From RZYX01 sp036654375 (GTDB lineage Bacteria > Bacillota > Clostridia > Oscillospirales > Acutalibacteraceae), in NCBI GenBank assembly GCA_036654375.1, contig JAVVSD010000014.1, forward strand, positions 1 to 39,779: DNA of 39,779 bases, written 5' to 3'. The position numbers were made by a program, and so were the translations under genes. The notes under the pieces were generated by a model, which had not been told where the DNA came from, did no database searches, and saw nothing but the letters and a program-made list of their open reading frames with translations. How positions within the stretch are numbered: position 1 is the stretch's first letter; every line of letters begins with the position of its first letter. Below, in pieces: positions 14,582 to 23,716 of the stretch.

Positions 14582-16195
14582 TCAGCCAGTTGTATTTACT
14601 GGTGGCGTAGTAGGTTCTTCGGTTGTTGCTTTTTCTGTTGTAGTTGTGGTAGTTGTTTCTGTTGGTTTTGTAGTTGTTGTGGTTTGATGCCTTGATGTTG
14701 TGGTGGTGGTTGTGCGACTTGGCAATGTAGTTGTTGGCTTAAGGTCAAGCGGAGAAACTCTGTCGTGTGCGAGCTTGATATTTGATTTGCCATAAAGCAT
14801 CATCTGAAGCTGATATGCAGCTCCCGGATAATCACAAATCCACACCCACTGGTCACCAACATAACCACCCTTTGAGGTGTCTGTTGATGGCATATTCGCT
14901 TGTGCCATTTCAAAATTCAGCCAGCCATTTGTCAATGCCTGTGTTCCAAAGCTTAAAACCTCAGTCTTTGACATACTTGTCTTGATATTTGGGAAGAGTG
15001 TTGTAATCATGTTGTTTATCTGCGAAACACTTGCACTCTTCATGCTGTTCATTATTGAAGTGATGACAGCCCTCTGTCTGCGGGTTCTGCTGACATCACC
15101 GTCTTTATCCGAATGTCTGATTCGGCTAAATTTAAGTGCCTGTTCACCTGTCAGCGTGATGTTTCCTGATTTAAGTCCAAACCCATATTCCCTGTTCATA
15201 TATGCAGCTTCATAAGGCTGAACATTCAACTTAACACCGCCAAGTGAATCAATGATTTTTGGGAAACTATTGTAATCAACATACGCATAGTCGTCTATCT
15301 TGATTTTATAGTTGTTTTCTATAGTCTGAACTGTACACTGCGCACCGCCGGCAGAAAAAGCAGAATTAAGCTTTGCAAATCTTGGCTTGCCAGACGGTGG
15401 GTCAAGATAAGTGTAGCTATCTCTGTAAAATGAAACCAAAGAAATCTTCTTTGTGCTTTTATTTAATGAAATAAGCATCATGGAGTCCGAAAGATTACTT
15501 TTACTGTCAACTCCCAAAAGCAAAATATTAACAACATTTTTGCTGCTCATTTTTTCGCCTTTATTTGTTGCCCATGAACGCAACAGCTCATTAAGAGAAT
15601 GAGCATCGGTTATGTCGTTCATCATTGAGAAGTTGACATCTTCATACAATTTGTCGTCTTGGTATGTTGTTGGTGTTTTATCGTCGTTTGTTCCCAAAAG
15701 TGAGAGCTTTGACATAAAATATCCGCCAACCGCAAGAGCCACAATAAGAATTATTGCCACTACAATAATTGCAACTTTTTTGCCTGTATTGTCTTTGCGT
15801 TTCCAAAAATCTGCAATTCGTGTTCCAAACCCTTTTTTGGGGTTGCTACGGATATCCTCCAACTGCTCTTTTTCTAAATCTTCTGAAATATTTTCGATAT
15901 ATTCATCATCGTCCTGCAAATATTTCTCCATATCAAAATTAGCAGTTGCTTCGCCTTTATCATTTTTCTCATTCTTATTTTCTTTAACTTGAGATGTGTT
16001 TAAGTCTTCAAGGTCCTCAAAAATTTCTTGTTCCAAAAGAATATCTTCATTTTTAGGTTTTACCTTTTTCTTGCTCTGCTGATTTGCTGGTGTTTCTGCC
16101 TTTTTCTTTGCCTTTTTATTAGGCTTGTTTGCAGATTTACCAGCATTTTTATTTTCTGCCTCATTATCGTTCTTTTTGTTTTTATTATCTCCCAT
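14582..16195 (-). CDS. LytR-CpsA-Psr (LCP) family cell-wall ligase with Thr-rich tail
   Basis: 537 residues. Residues 1-140 are cytoplasmic, very charged and low-complexity (Lys/Asn/Glu). One TM helix lies at 141-161. The extracellular LCP domain spans about 220-385: NILLLGVDSKSNLSDSMMLI, VSFYRDSY, and KFSRIRHSDKDGDVSRTRRQ carry the Arg and Asp residues that hold the polyprenyl-pyrophosphate substrate and metal. LCP enzymes attach teichoic acids or capsule polymers to peptidoglycan. The last ~55 residues are nearly all Thr/Pro/Glu/Ser, a probable O-glycosylated or wall-spanning stalk. The ATG is the first possible start after an in-frame stop; its ribosome site (AGGGA) is close and weak. It lies 27 bp behind gyrA and probably shares its transcript. 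Confidence 0.9.
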   Translation of the reverse strand: MGDNKNKKNDNEAENKNAGKSANKPNKKAKKKAETPANQQSKKKVKPKNEDILLEQEIFEDLEDLNTSQVKENKNEKNDKGEATANFDMEKYLQDDDEYIENISEDLEKEQLEDIRSNPKKGFGTRIADFWKRKDNTGKKVAIIVVAIILIVALAVGGYFMSKLSLLGTNDDKTPTTYQDDKLYEDVNFSMMNDITDAHSLNELLRSWATNKGEKMSSKNVVNILLLGVDSKSNLSDSMMLISLNKSTKKISLVSFYRDSYTYLDPPSGKPRFAKLNSAFSAGGAQCTVQTIENNYKIKIDDYAYVDYNSFPKIIDSLGGVKLNVQPYEAAYMNREYGFGLKSGNITLTGEQALKFSRIRHSDKDGDVSRTRRQRAVITSIMNSMKSASVSQINNMITTLFPNIKTSMSKTEVLSFGTQALTNGWLNFEMAQANMPSTDTSKGGYVGDQWVWICDYPGAAYQLQMMLYGKSNIKLAHDRVSPLDLKPTTTLPSRTTTTTTSRHQTTTTTKPTETTTTTTTEKATTEEPTTPPVNTTG

Positions 16196-16222
16196 TCCCT
16201 AATCACATCCCAAAAATATCAA

Positions 16223-18742
16223 TTACTCGTTTTCTGTTTCAGTTAAAACGCTTTCTTCATTTGCCTGCTCTTCAGCGTCGGCTGTATCTTCTGTGCCATC
16301 TATCTCGTCTTCAAGAATTTCTTCTTCATGCGGAGTGCGTGAAAGCGTTGCCACAATTTCATTTGCACTGACCTTCATGACTCTTACACCCTTTGAAGGT
16401 CTGGCAAAGACACTGATTTGCTGTGCCGGAATTCTTATTATTATGCCATCAGATGAAATCATTATTATATCATCTTCGTCGTCAACAACTTTAATAGCTG
16501 CAACTTTTCCAAATGAAGCAGTTCTGTAGTTAATAAGTCCTTTACCGCCTCTTGTTTGCAAGCGATAATCAGAAATTTCACTTCGTCTGCCGTATCCTGT
16601 TTCAGAAACAGTGAGAACTTTTCCGCCGTCACGAAGAATAGACATTCCAACAACTTCGTCGCCATCTTTAAGATTTATTGCCTTAACTCCCCTGGCTGTT
16701 CTGCCGATTGGTCTTGCATCGTTTTCGTTAAAACGAATACTCATACCATCCTTGGTTGCAATGAGCAAATCATCGTTTCCACTTGTAAGTCTTACCCATG
16801 CCAACTCGTCATCATCATCCAGATTGATTGCGATAACGCCGTTTTTGCGAACATTTTTATAGGCATCAAGTCTTGTTCTCTTTATAATTCCCTTACGGGT
16901 AACCATGCAAAGATACTGATCGCCTTCAAATTCAGGAACTCTAATCATTGCAGAAACTTTTTCCTCAGCTGATACAGAAAGCAGGTTAACAATATTCATG
17001 CCCTTGCTTGTTCTGCTACCTTCTGGAATTTCATAGCCCTTAAGGCGATAGGTTCTGCCTGTGCTTGTAAAGAACATTACAAATTCGTGAGTTGAACAGG
17101 TAAACATTGTTTCCGCAACATCCTCTTCACGACGAGTCATTCCCATTACTCCCCTGCCACCACGCTTTTGAATATGGTAGGTGTCAACAGGCTGACGCTT
17201 GATATATCCAAGCGTTGTGAGTGTGAAAACGCACTCTTCCTCTGGAATAAGGTCTTCAATATCAACCTCTCCACTGACATTAACAATTTCTGTTCTTCTT
17301 TCGTCACCGAACTTTTCTTTTATTGCAGTTGCCTCTTCCTTGATAATTTTAAGAACTATTTCATGGTTACCAAGTATTTCAAGGAAATATGCAATCTTTT
17401 CTTTAAGTGATGCAAGTTCGTCCTCTAATTTTGTTCTTTCAAGACCTGTAAGCTGGCCCAAACGCATCTGGACAATCGCCTGTGCCTGAACATCGTCAAG
17501 ACCAAAGCGTTCCATAAGCCTTTGTTTTCCTGTGGGCTGGTCAGGAGATTTTCTCAAAAGCTCTATAACTTCATCAATAAAGTCAAGTGCAATCATAAGA
17601 CCTTCAAGAATGTGCGCTCTTTCCTGTGCTTTTCTTAGGTCATATTCTGTTCGTCTTTTGATAACTTCGCACTGGAATTTGATGTAATGCTCCAATGTTT
17701 GCTTAAGTGTAAGAACTTTTGGCTCACCATTAACAACCGCAAGCATTATGACACCAAAGGTTGTCTGCATCTGTGTGAATGAATAGAGTTGGTTGAGAAC
17801 TACCTGTGGATTAGCATCACGCTTAAGGTCAACAACCATGTGCATTCCTTCACGAGATGAATAATCGTTGATATCTGAAATACCCTCTATTCTCTTATCT
17901 TTAACAAGCTCTGCGATATTTTCAATAAGCCTTGACTTGTTTACCTGATAAGGAAGCTCTGAAACATTAATTGCAAATCTCCCGTTTTTGTTTTCAACAA
18001 TCTCTGCACGAGCGCGAACAATAATTCTGCCTCTGCCTGTTGCATAGGCTGCACGAATTCCACTTCGTCCCATTATTATTCCAGCTGTTGGAAAATCTGG
18101 TCCCTTGATATGTTCCATAAGATCTGCAACTTCAAGGTCTGGATTGTCAATAAGCGCGCACATTCCGTCAACTACTTCACACATATTGTGTGGAGGAATG
18201 TTTGTTGCCATACCAACAGCAATACCAGTTGAACCATTGACCAACAAGTTTGGAAAACGAGCCGGAAGAACTGTTGGCTCTTTTAGTCTGTCATCGTAGT
18301 TACCGATAAAATCTACTGTTTCCTTATCAATATCTGTGAGCATATTCATTGAAATTTTGCTCATTTTTGACTCTGTATAACGGTATGCAGCTGGTGGGTC
18401 ACCATCCACTGAACCGAAGTTACCGTGGCCGTCAACCAGCATATATCTCATTGAGAAGTCCTGTGCAAGTCTAACCATTGCATCGTAAACTGACGCATCA
18501 CCATGTGGGTGGTAGCGTCCAAGAACTGAACCAACGGTGTCGGCACATTTTCTGTATGCTTTTTCTGGGAAAAGTGAATTCTCGTGCATTGTATAGAGAA
18601 TTCTTCTGTGAACTGGCTTTAATCCGTCCCTAACATCAGGTAAAGCTCTCGAAATTATAACAGACATTGAATAATCGAGGAATGACTTTTTCATTTCACG
18701 ATTAATGTCAACATTTATAATCTTCTGGTCTTCAAAACTCAT
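16223..18742 (-). CDS. gyrA: DNA gyrase subunit A
   Basis: 839 residues. Gyrase A cuts and rejoins DNA to introduce negative supercoils with GyrB. The N-terminal breakage domain has LKPVHRRILY (41-50), the quinolone region YHPHGDASVYDA (77-88) and the catalytic Tyr122 in AAYRYTE. The C-terminal wrapping domain has a GyrA box QKRGGRG and repeated blades such as TRGGKGLINY. The tail is acidic, as in other GyrAs. The ATG at 18742 is chosen over a TTG at 18751, which abuts the ribosome site. Position 83 is Ala, not Ser as in E. coli. It is 53 bp behind gyrB in the origin operon. Confidence 0.98.
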   Translation of the reverse strand: MSFEDQKIINVDINREMKKSFLDYSMSVIISRALPDVRDGLKPVHRRILYTMHENSLFPEKAYRKCADTVGSVLGRYHPHGDASVYDAMVRLAQDFSMRYMLVDGHGNFGSVDGDPPAAYRYTESKMSKISMNMLTDIDKETVDFIGNYDDRLKEPTVLPARFPNLLVNGSTGIAVGMATNIPPHNMCEVVDGMCALIDNPDLEVADLMEHIKGPDFPTAGIIMGRSGIRAAYATGRGRIIVRARAEIVENKNGRFAINVSELPYQVNKSRLIENIAELVKDKRIEGISDINDYSSREGMHMVVDLKRDANPQVVLNQLYSFTQMQTTFGVIMLAVVNGEPKVLTLKQTLEHYIKFQCEVIKRRTEYDLRKAQERAHILEGLMIALDFIDEVIELLRKSPDQPTGKQRLMERFGLDDVQAQAIVQMRLGQLTGLERTKLEDELASLKEKIAYFLEILGNHEIVLKIIKEEATAIKEKFGDERRTEIVNVSGEVDIEDLIPEEECVFTLTTLGYIKRQPVDTYHIQKRGGRGVMGMTRREEDVAETMFTCSTHEFVMFFTSTGRTYRLKGYEIPEGSRTSKGMNIVNLLSVSAEEKVSAMIRVPEFEGDQYLCMVTRKGIIKRTRLDAYKNVRKNGVIAINLDDDDELAWVRLTSGNDDLLIATKDGMSIRFNENDARPIGRTARGVKAINLKDGDEVVGMSILRDGGKVLTVSETGYGRRSEISDYRLQTRGGKGLINYRTASFGKVAAIKVVDDEDDIIMISSDGIIIRIPAQQISVFARPSKGVRVMKVSANEIVATLSRTPHEEEILEDEIDGTEDTADAEEQANEESVLTETENE

Positions 18743-18795
18743 TATAAACAACCTCTTATTTCAGATATTTAATAGCTTGTTTTAATTCAAGTTAG

Positions 18796-20748
18796 TTAAA
18801 CATCCAGATTTTGAACATACTTAGCATTTTTCTCTATAAATTCTCGGCGTGGCTCAACCTTATCGCCCATGAGAATTGAAAAGGTTTCATCTGCCTCAAC
18901 TGCATCTTCAAGTGTTACGCGAAGCATTGTGCGGAATTCAGGATCCATTGTTGTTTCCCAAAGCTGTTGGGCATCCATTTCACCAAGACCCTTGTATCGC
19001 TGAATATCACAATTCCCTTCAAGTTCAGCCAAAAGCCTATCCCTCTCTTCGTCTGAAAAGGCATAAAAGTGCTTTTTGCCCTTGGAAACTTTAAAGAGTG
19101 GAGGCTGTGCAATATAAATATGTCCCTCGTCAATGAGTGGACGCATATATCTGAAAAAGAATGTTAAAAGAAGTGTTCGTATATGTGCGCCATCGACATC
19201 GGCATCTGCCATTATAACGATTTTATGATAACGAAGCTTTGCAATATCAAATTCATCGCCGATTCCTGTTCCAAGTGCAGTAACCACCGGCATCAGCTTT
19301 TCATTTCCTATAACCTTGTCAAGCCTTGATTTTTCAACATTGAGCATCTTGCCCCAAAGTGGAAGGATTGCTTGCGTTTTTCTGTCCCTTCCTGCTTTTG
19401 CTGAGCCACCCGCTGAATCTCCCTCAACAATATAAATTTCTGTAAGTCTTGCATCTCTTTCTGTACAGTCTGCAAGCTTTCCAGGAAGTGAGTTGCTTTC
19501 AAGAACGCTCTTTCTACGAGCAAGGTCCCTTGCTTTTCTTGCTGCTTCTCTTGCTCTTGCCGCATCAAGAGCTTTTCCATAAATTGCTCTTGCTATTGCG
19601 GGATTTTCTTCAAAATATGTCATAAGCTTGTCATATACCGCTTTTGAAACAAGCGGAGTTATATCAGTATTTCCAAGCTTTCCTTTTGTTTGTCCTTCAA
19701 ATTGTGCGTCAGTAAGTTTTACACTAATAACTGCCGTTAACCCTTCGCGGACATCTTCTCCCGAAAGGTTTTTATCATTTTCTTTTAATATTCCATATTT
19801 TCTTCCATAGTCATTAAAAACTCTTGTAAGTGCATTTTTAAAGCCTGTTTCATGTGTTCCACCATCAATTGTGCGAACATTATTTGCAAAGCTCAACATA
19901 ATTTCGTTGTAGCTATCGTTATACATCATCGAAATTTCAACGCTTCGATCATCTTTTAGTGTTGAAAAAGAAATAGGCTCATCGTGAAGTGGTGAAAGTC
20001 CGCGGCTTGTATTTATAAAGCTTACAAAAGAGGAAATTCCTCCTTCATAACAATATACCTGCTCAACAATATTTTCTTCATCTCTTAAATCCGTAAGAGT
20101 TATGCAAAGACCTGCATTAAGAAAAGCCTGCTCACGAAGCCTTTTTTCGAGTATTTCAAATTCATAAGTAGTTGTTTCTGTAAATATTTCAGGATCTGCT
20201 TTAAATCTTATTAAAGTTCCGCTATCATTGGTGTCGCCAATCTCCTTAAGCTCTCCGATAGCATGGCCACGCTCAAATCTTTGGCTATAAATATGTCCAT
20301 TTTGAGAAACCTCAACTTCAAGCCACTCTGAAAGTCCATTAACAACAGACGAACCAACTCCATGCAAGCCACCAGATACTTTGTATCCGCTGCCTCCAAA
20401 TTTACCGCCTGCGTGCAAGACTGTCAAAACAACTGTTACAGTTGACATTCCCATTTTTTCATTGATACCAACTGGTATACCACGGCCGTTATCACGAACT
20501 TCGATAATATCATCTGGCAAAATTTTTGCTTCAATATGTGTACAAAATCCTGCAAGTGCCTCATCTATTGAGTTATCTACAATTTCATAAACAAGGTGGT
20601 GAAGTCCTCTTGGACCTGTTGAACCAATATACATACCAGGTCTTTTTCTTACCGCTTCTAAGCCCTCAAGAACCTGTATCTGACTGGCATCATATGCCTC
20701 GGTTACATGAGTATCCATTTCTTCGAGATTGGAATTTTCAATATCCAA
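18796..20748 (-). CDS. gyrB: DNA gyrase subunit B
   Basis: 650 residues, the short Gram-positive form. It supplies ATP hydrolysis for supercoiling. The GHKL ATPase domain shows RKRPGMYIGSTG, EIVDNSIDEA, GRGIPVG and GGLHGVGSSVVN. The TOPRIM domain shows EGDSAGGSAKAGRDRKTQAI and the metal site MADADVDGAHI. The C-terminus has RYKGLGEMDAQQLWETTM, which contacts GyrA. The start is TTG at 20748, 9 bp behind GGAGG; an internal ATG 10 codons later has no good site. It follows the remB-like gene by 35 bp. Confidence 0.98.
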   Translation of the reverse strand: MDIENSNLEEMDTHVTEAYDASQIQVLEGLEAVRKRPGMYIGSTGPRGLHHLVYEIVDNSIDEALAGFCTHIEAKILPDDIIEVRDNGRGIPVGINEKMGMSTVTVVLTVLHAGGKFGGSGYKVSGGLHGVGSSVVNGLSEWLEVEVSQNGHIYSQRFERGHAIGELKEIGDTNDSGTLIRFKADPEIFTETTTYEFEILEKRLREQAFLNAGLCITLTDLRDEENIVEQVYCYEGGISSFVSFINTSRGLSPLHDEPISFSTLKDDRSVEISMMYNDSYNEIMLSFANNVRTIDGGTHETGFKNALTRVFNDYGRKYGILKENDKNLSGEDVREGLTAVISVKLTDAQFEGQTKGKLGNTDITPLVSKAVYDKLMTYFEENPAIARAIYGKALDAARAREAARKARDLARRKSVLESNSLPGKLADCTERDARLTEIYIVEGDSAGGSAKAGRDRKTQAILPLWGKMLNVEKSRLDKVIGNEKLMPVVTALGTGIGDEFDIAKLRYHKIVIMADADVDGAHIRTLLLTFFFRYMRPLIDEGHIYIAQPPLFKVSKGKKHFYAFSDEERDRLLAELEGNCDIQRYKGLGEMDAQQLWETTMDPEFRTMLRVTLEDAVEADETFSILMGDKVEPRREFIEKNAKYVQNLDV

Positions 20749-20783
20749 CTTAAAAAACCTCCGTTAACATACTTTTCTTCAAT

Positions 20784-21053
20784 TTACGAATTTTTAAATC
20801 CGTATGACTCCCCTGCTCTTTTAAGCAAGGTTGCTGAAGAAATTTGAGAAATATAAATTTTATTGCCGTCCTTTTCATTACAAAGTACAAAGGATTTTGG
20901 CAATTCTGTAGAAACATTTATTACTCTGCCATTTTTTTCTGCTTTTGTAAGATAATCTCGTGTTATTTTTGAAATTGTTGTGTTATCAAGGTCAAAAATT
21001 CCAATGATATCATCAAAACTAACGACAGTGTCCTGACCTAAATGCAGGTACAT
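20784..21053 (-). CDS. remB: RemB/DUF370-like small regulatory protein
   Basis: 89 residues beginning MYLHLGQDTVVSFDDIIGIFDLDNTT, matching the short proteins (B. subtilis YaaB/RemB) found between recF and gyrB. Related RemA binds DNA and controls matrix and osmotic genes; RemB's role is less clear. There is no helix-turn-helix; the fold is a small beta-rich protein that forms rings in RemA. The ATG overlaps the 3' end of recF by 16 bp and follows AAGGTG, so translation is probably coupled to recF. Confidence 0.85.
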   Translation of the reverse strand: MYLHLGQDTVVSFDDIIGIFDLDNTTISKITRDYLTKAEKNGRVINVSTELPKSFVLCNEKDGNKIYISQISSATLLKRAGESYGFKNS

Positions 21054-22138
21054 AAGGCACCTTCTTTCAATTTGAAGGATCTACCTCCACTCATTTTAAG
21101 AAGTGAAGATGGTTCACAACAGGTTATAAATACCTGTCTGCCCTCAATATGATTAAGTATATAATCCTGCCTGGTGCTATCGAGTTCACTCATAACATCA
21201 TCAAGCAGTGCAACAGGTTGCTGACCTGTAATGCTCTTAATAATTTCTGCCTCTGCAAGTTTAAGTGACAACGCACATGACCTTTGTTGACCCTGTGAGC
21301 CAAAATTTCGTGCTAAAAGCCCATTTATTTCAATATTTAGGTCATCTCTATGTGGACCTATACTTGTACTTCCACTTAAAATATCCTGCTTTCTTGCATT
21401 TTTAAAATGCTGTAAAAGCTCTTGTTTAAGCTCTATTTCTGACTTTGCTAAAAATTCATTTTGAGTAAGATATGATGTTTTCATAATTTCTTTTCCATTT
21501 GAAATTCCACCATAAATTTGCTCAATAAATGGATCAAGCATTTTAATATAATTAATTCTCTCTGCCATTATAACAGCACCAAGTGTGCATAATTTGTCGT
21601 CCCATATATCAAGTGTGTCAAGAAGCTCACTATGATATGTAATATCTTTAAGAAGTGCATTTCTTTGCATTATTGCTCGATTATATTGCATTACAGCATT
21701 TGCATATCTTGGCTTTAGCTGGCACAGTGCTATGTCAAGAAATTTACGCCTTTGTGCCGGTCCTTCTTTGACAAGTGAAAGATGTGTTGGTGCAAAAACC
21801 ACCGCAAAAAATTCTCCTGCTAATTTTGAAATAGATGAAAGACAAATACCATTAAGTTCTGCTTTTCTTTTTTCTTCTATTATTATTTTTGCATTTTGGT
21901 CCCTTTCATTTCCAAAAAATCCAAGTTCCAATGTTGCAAAATTACTCTCAAAATTAATAAATTCCTGCTCATTTGAGCTACGGAAAGAACGACAGCCTGT
22001 AAAAAGCCATATGCTTTCAAGAAGATTTGTTTTTCCCTGTGCATTTTCTCCATAAATTATATTAACATTTTCACAGGGCTTAATTTCAATATTTTTTATA
22101 TTTCGATAATTAACAGCTTTAAGAGAGTTCACCCTCAT
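21038..22138 (-). CDS. recF: DNA replication and repair protein RecF
   Basis: 366 residues. RecF helps load RecA at single-strand gaps and stalled forks. SMC-like ATPase motifs are present: Walker A GENAQGKTN, signature SQGQQRSCALSLKLAE and Walker B ALLDDVMSELD. The ATG at 22138 (MRVNSLKAVNYRN) has GAGGTG 7 bp upstream; earlier in-frame starts would place the site inside the coding region. The start overlaps the S4-domain gene by 20 bp and the end overlaps remB by 16 bp. Confidence 0.96.
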   Translation of the reverse strand: MRVNSLKAVNYRNIKNIEIKPCENVNIIYGENAQGKTNLLESIWLFTGCRSFRSSNEQEFINFESNFATLELGFFGNERDQNAKIIIEEKRKAELNGICLSSISKLAGEFFAVVFAPTHLSLVKEGPAQRRKFLDIALCQLKPRYANAVMQYNRAIMQRNALLKDITYHSELLDTLDIWDDKLCTLGAVIMAERINYIKMLDPFIEQIYGGISNGKEIMKTSYLTQNEFLAKSEIELKQELLQHFKNARKQDILSGSTSIGPHRDDLNIEINGLLARNFGSQGQQRSCALSLKLAEAEIIKSITGQQPVALLDDVMSELDSTRQDYILNHIEGRQVFITCCEPSSLLKMSGGRSFKLKEGALCTCI

Positions 22139-22388
22139 TGGTACGCACCTCATAAAGTTTATTTTCAAATTGAAATTTGTCACCATTTTTCAACTTTTTA
22201 GTGCGTTTATCACATACTTCTCCATTAAGCTTAACATCACCTGCTTGAATAACAATTTTTGCCTGACCACCTGTTCCAACAATGCCAGAAAGCTTTAAAG
22301 CACTGTCAAGTGGAATGGAATCACCTTTTATAAACAGTAATTCTGCTTTTTTTAATGTTGCTTTAACATTTAAATTATTAGTTTTCAT
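22119..22388 (-). CDS. S4-domain RNA-binding protein (YaaA/RlbA-type)
   Basis: 89 residues. The S4 motif is FIKGDSIPLDSALKLSGIVGTGGQAKIVIQAGDVKLNGEVCDKRTKKLKNGD. Small S4 proteins lying between dnaN and recF are standard in Bacillota and are thought to bind rRNA or ribosomal precursors. The ATG overlaps the end of dnaN by 11 bp and follows GAGG at 7 bp. The stop lies 20 bp inside recF. The tight overlaps suggest coupled translation. Confidence 0.9.
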   Translation of the reverse strand: MKTNNLNVKATLKKAELLFIKGDSIPLDSALKLSGIVGTGGQAKIVIQAGDVKLNGEVCDKRTKKLKNGDKFQFENKLYEVRTNEGELS

Positions 22389-23484
22389 TTTTTAACCTCA
22401 CTGGTAATACGAGAAATAGAAAATTTTCCTCTTCCGGCGGAACAATAATAATTGGTGCAAGTGAACCATTAAGCTTAATTTTAACATCTTCAATATCACA
22501 CGCTTTGAGTGCATCAAGTAAAAATCTATTATTAAATCCAATTTCAACTCTACTTCCTTCAATTTGTGCAAATACTTTATCACTTGCCATTCCAAGAGCT
22601 GTTATTGTTGAAATTTTTATTATATTATTTTCAAAAATACAACGAAGTGGACTTTTTAACCTGTCAGTTATAAGAAGTGAAGTTCTTTCAATACTATCCA
22701 TAAGCATTTTTACATTTACTTTAACTTCTGTTGTAAGAGTTTTTGGAAGAGCTGCATCATAGTCAAGAAATTCGCCATCAAGTAACCTTGAAATTATGCT
22801 GTAATTGCCAATTTCAAATATAATATGTCTTTTTCCAACATTCATAGAAACAACATCATTTATTTCCATTAGCTTTGTAACTTCTAAAAGAGTTTTTGCA
22901 GGAACAATAAATGCCATATCATCGCCTGTGTATTTGATATTTTCTGTTCTAATTGCAAGCCTAAATCCATCAACTGCTATTATTTTTATTATTCCTCGTG
23001 TTATTTCAAATTTTAGTCCTGTATGAACAATTTTTGAATCATTAACTGCAACTGCAAAAATAGTTTGTCTTATCATATCTTTTAAAATGTCACATTCGAC
23101 AATGATAGGATACCCCCCTGCAACTGTTGGAAGCTCTGGATATTCATCAGCAGATATGCCTACAAGCTTATATTCAACTTCTCCGCATCTTATAATGCAG
23201 AGTTGACGCTCATCAGCTTCTATTATTACTTTTTCACCTGGAAGCCTTTTAAGAATATCACAGAGAATTCTTGCATTTATTATTATGCTGCCTTCCTCTT
23301 CAACCTTTGCTTCAATTGAAGTGTTTATTCCAACTTCCAAATCATAGCCTGTAAGAAAAAGTTGATTGTCTAATGCTTTTAAAAGTATTCCTTCAATTGC
23401 AGGTATTGATGTTTTTGAAGATACAACTCTTTGTACATTTTGACAAACTTCATTTAATAAATCTGTGTTACATATAATTTTCAT
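22378..23484 (-). CDS. dnaN: DNA polymerase III beta subunit (sliding clamp)
   Basis: 368 residues, three repeats of the clamp fold. The N-terminus MKIICNTDLLNEVCQNVQRVVSSKTSIPAIEGILLK is characteristic, and the C-terminus ends LFLVLPVRL, near the usual LVLPVRL pocket residues that bind polymerase and other clamp partners. The ATG at 23484 follows GGAGGT. It is 232 bp downstream of dnaA; that gap carries DnaA-box-like sites. It overlaps the S4 gene. Confidence 0.97.
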   Translation of the reverse strand: MKIICNTDLLNEVCQNVQRVVSSKTSIPAIEGILLKALDNQLFLTGYDLEVGINTSIEAKVEEEGSIIINARILCDILKRLPGEKVIIEADERQLCIIRCGEVEYKLVGISADEYPELPTVAGGYPIIVECDILKDMIRQTIFAVAVNDSKIVHTGLKFEITRGIIKIIAVDGFRLAIRTENIKYTGDDMAFIVPAKTLLEVTKLMEINDVVSMNVGKRHIIFEIGNYSIISRLLDGEFLDYDAALPKTLTTEVKVNVKMLMDSIERTSLLITDRLKSPLRCIFENNIIKISTITALGMASDKVFAQIEGSRVEIGFNNRFLLDALKACDIEDVKIKLNGSLAPIIIVPPEEENFLFLVLPVRLKNEN

Positions 23485-23716
23485 TTATTTACCTCCGATG
23501 AGTAAAATAACAAAGATAACTTAATATATTTATAGTATTATTAATAGAGAGTGCGGAATTTGAGGAAAACTGCTACAGCTATATTAAACACTCATTATTT
23601 TTAAATATTTGATTGTTAACTCTATGAGTACAAAATTGTGCAAAAGTGTAAAGTAAAAAAGTGAATGTTAAATATGTTTAAAACTCTTTGTTAATTAACA
23701 ATGAAATTGTGGAAAA
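23485..23716. other. dnaA-dnaN intergenic region, possible second origin subregion
   Basis: 232 bp, AT-rich, without a gene. Read on the minus strand it has TTTTCCACA (23708-23716), one mismatch from the DnaA box TTATCCACA, directly abutting the dnaA stop. A weaker TTTTGCACA lies at 23637-23645. A perfect 14-bp palindrome TTGTTAATTAACAA lies at 23688-23701. In several Bacillota this gap forms part of a bipartite oriC. Confidence 0.5.
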
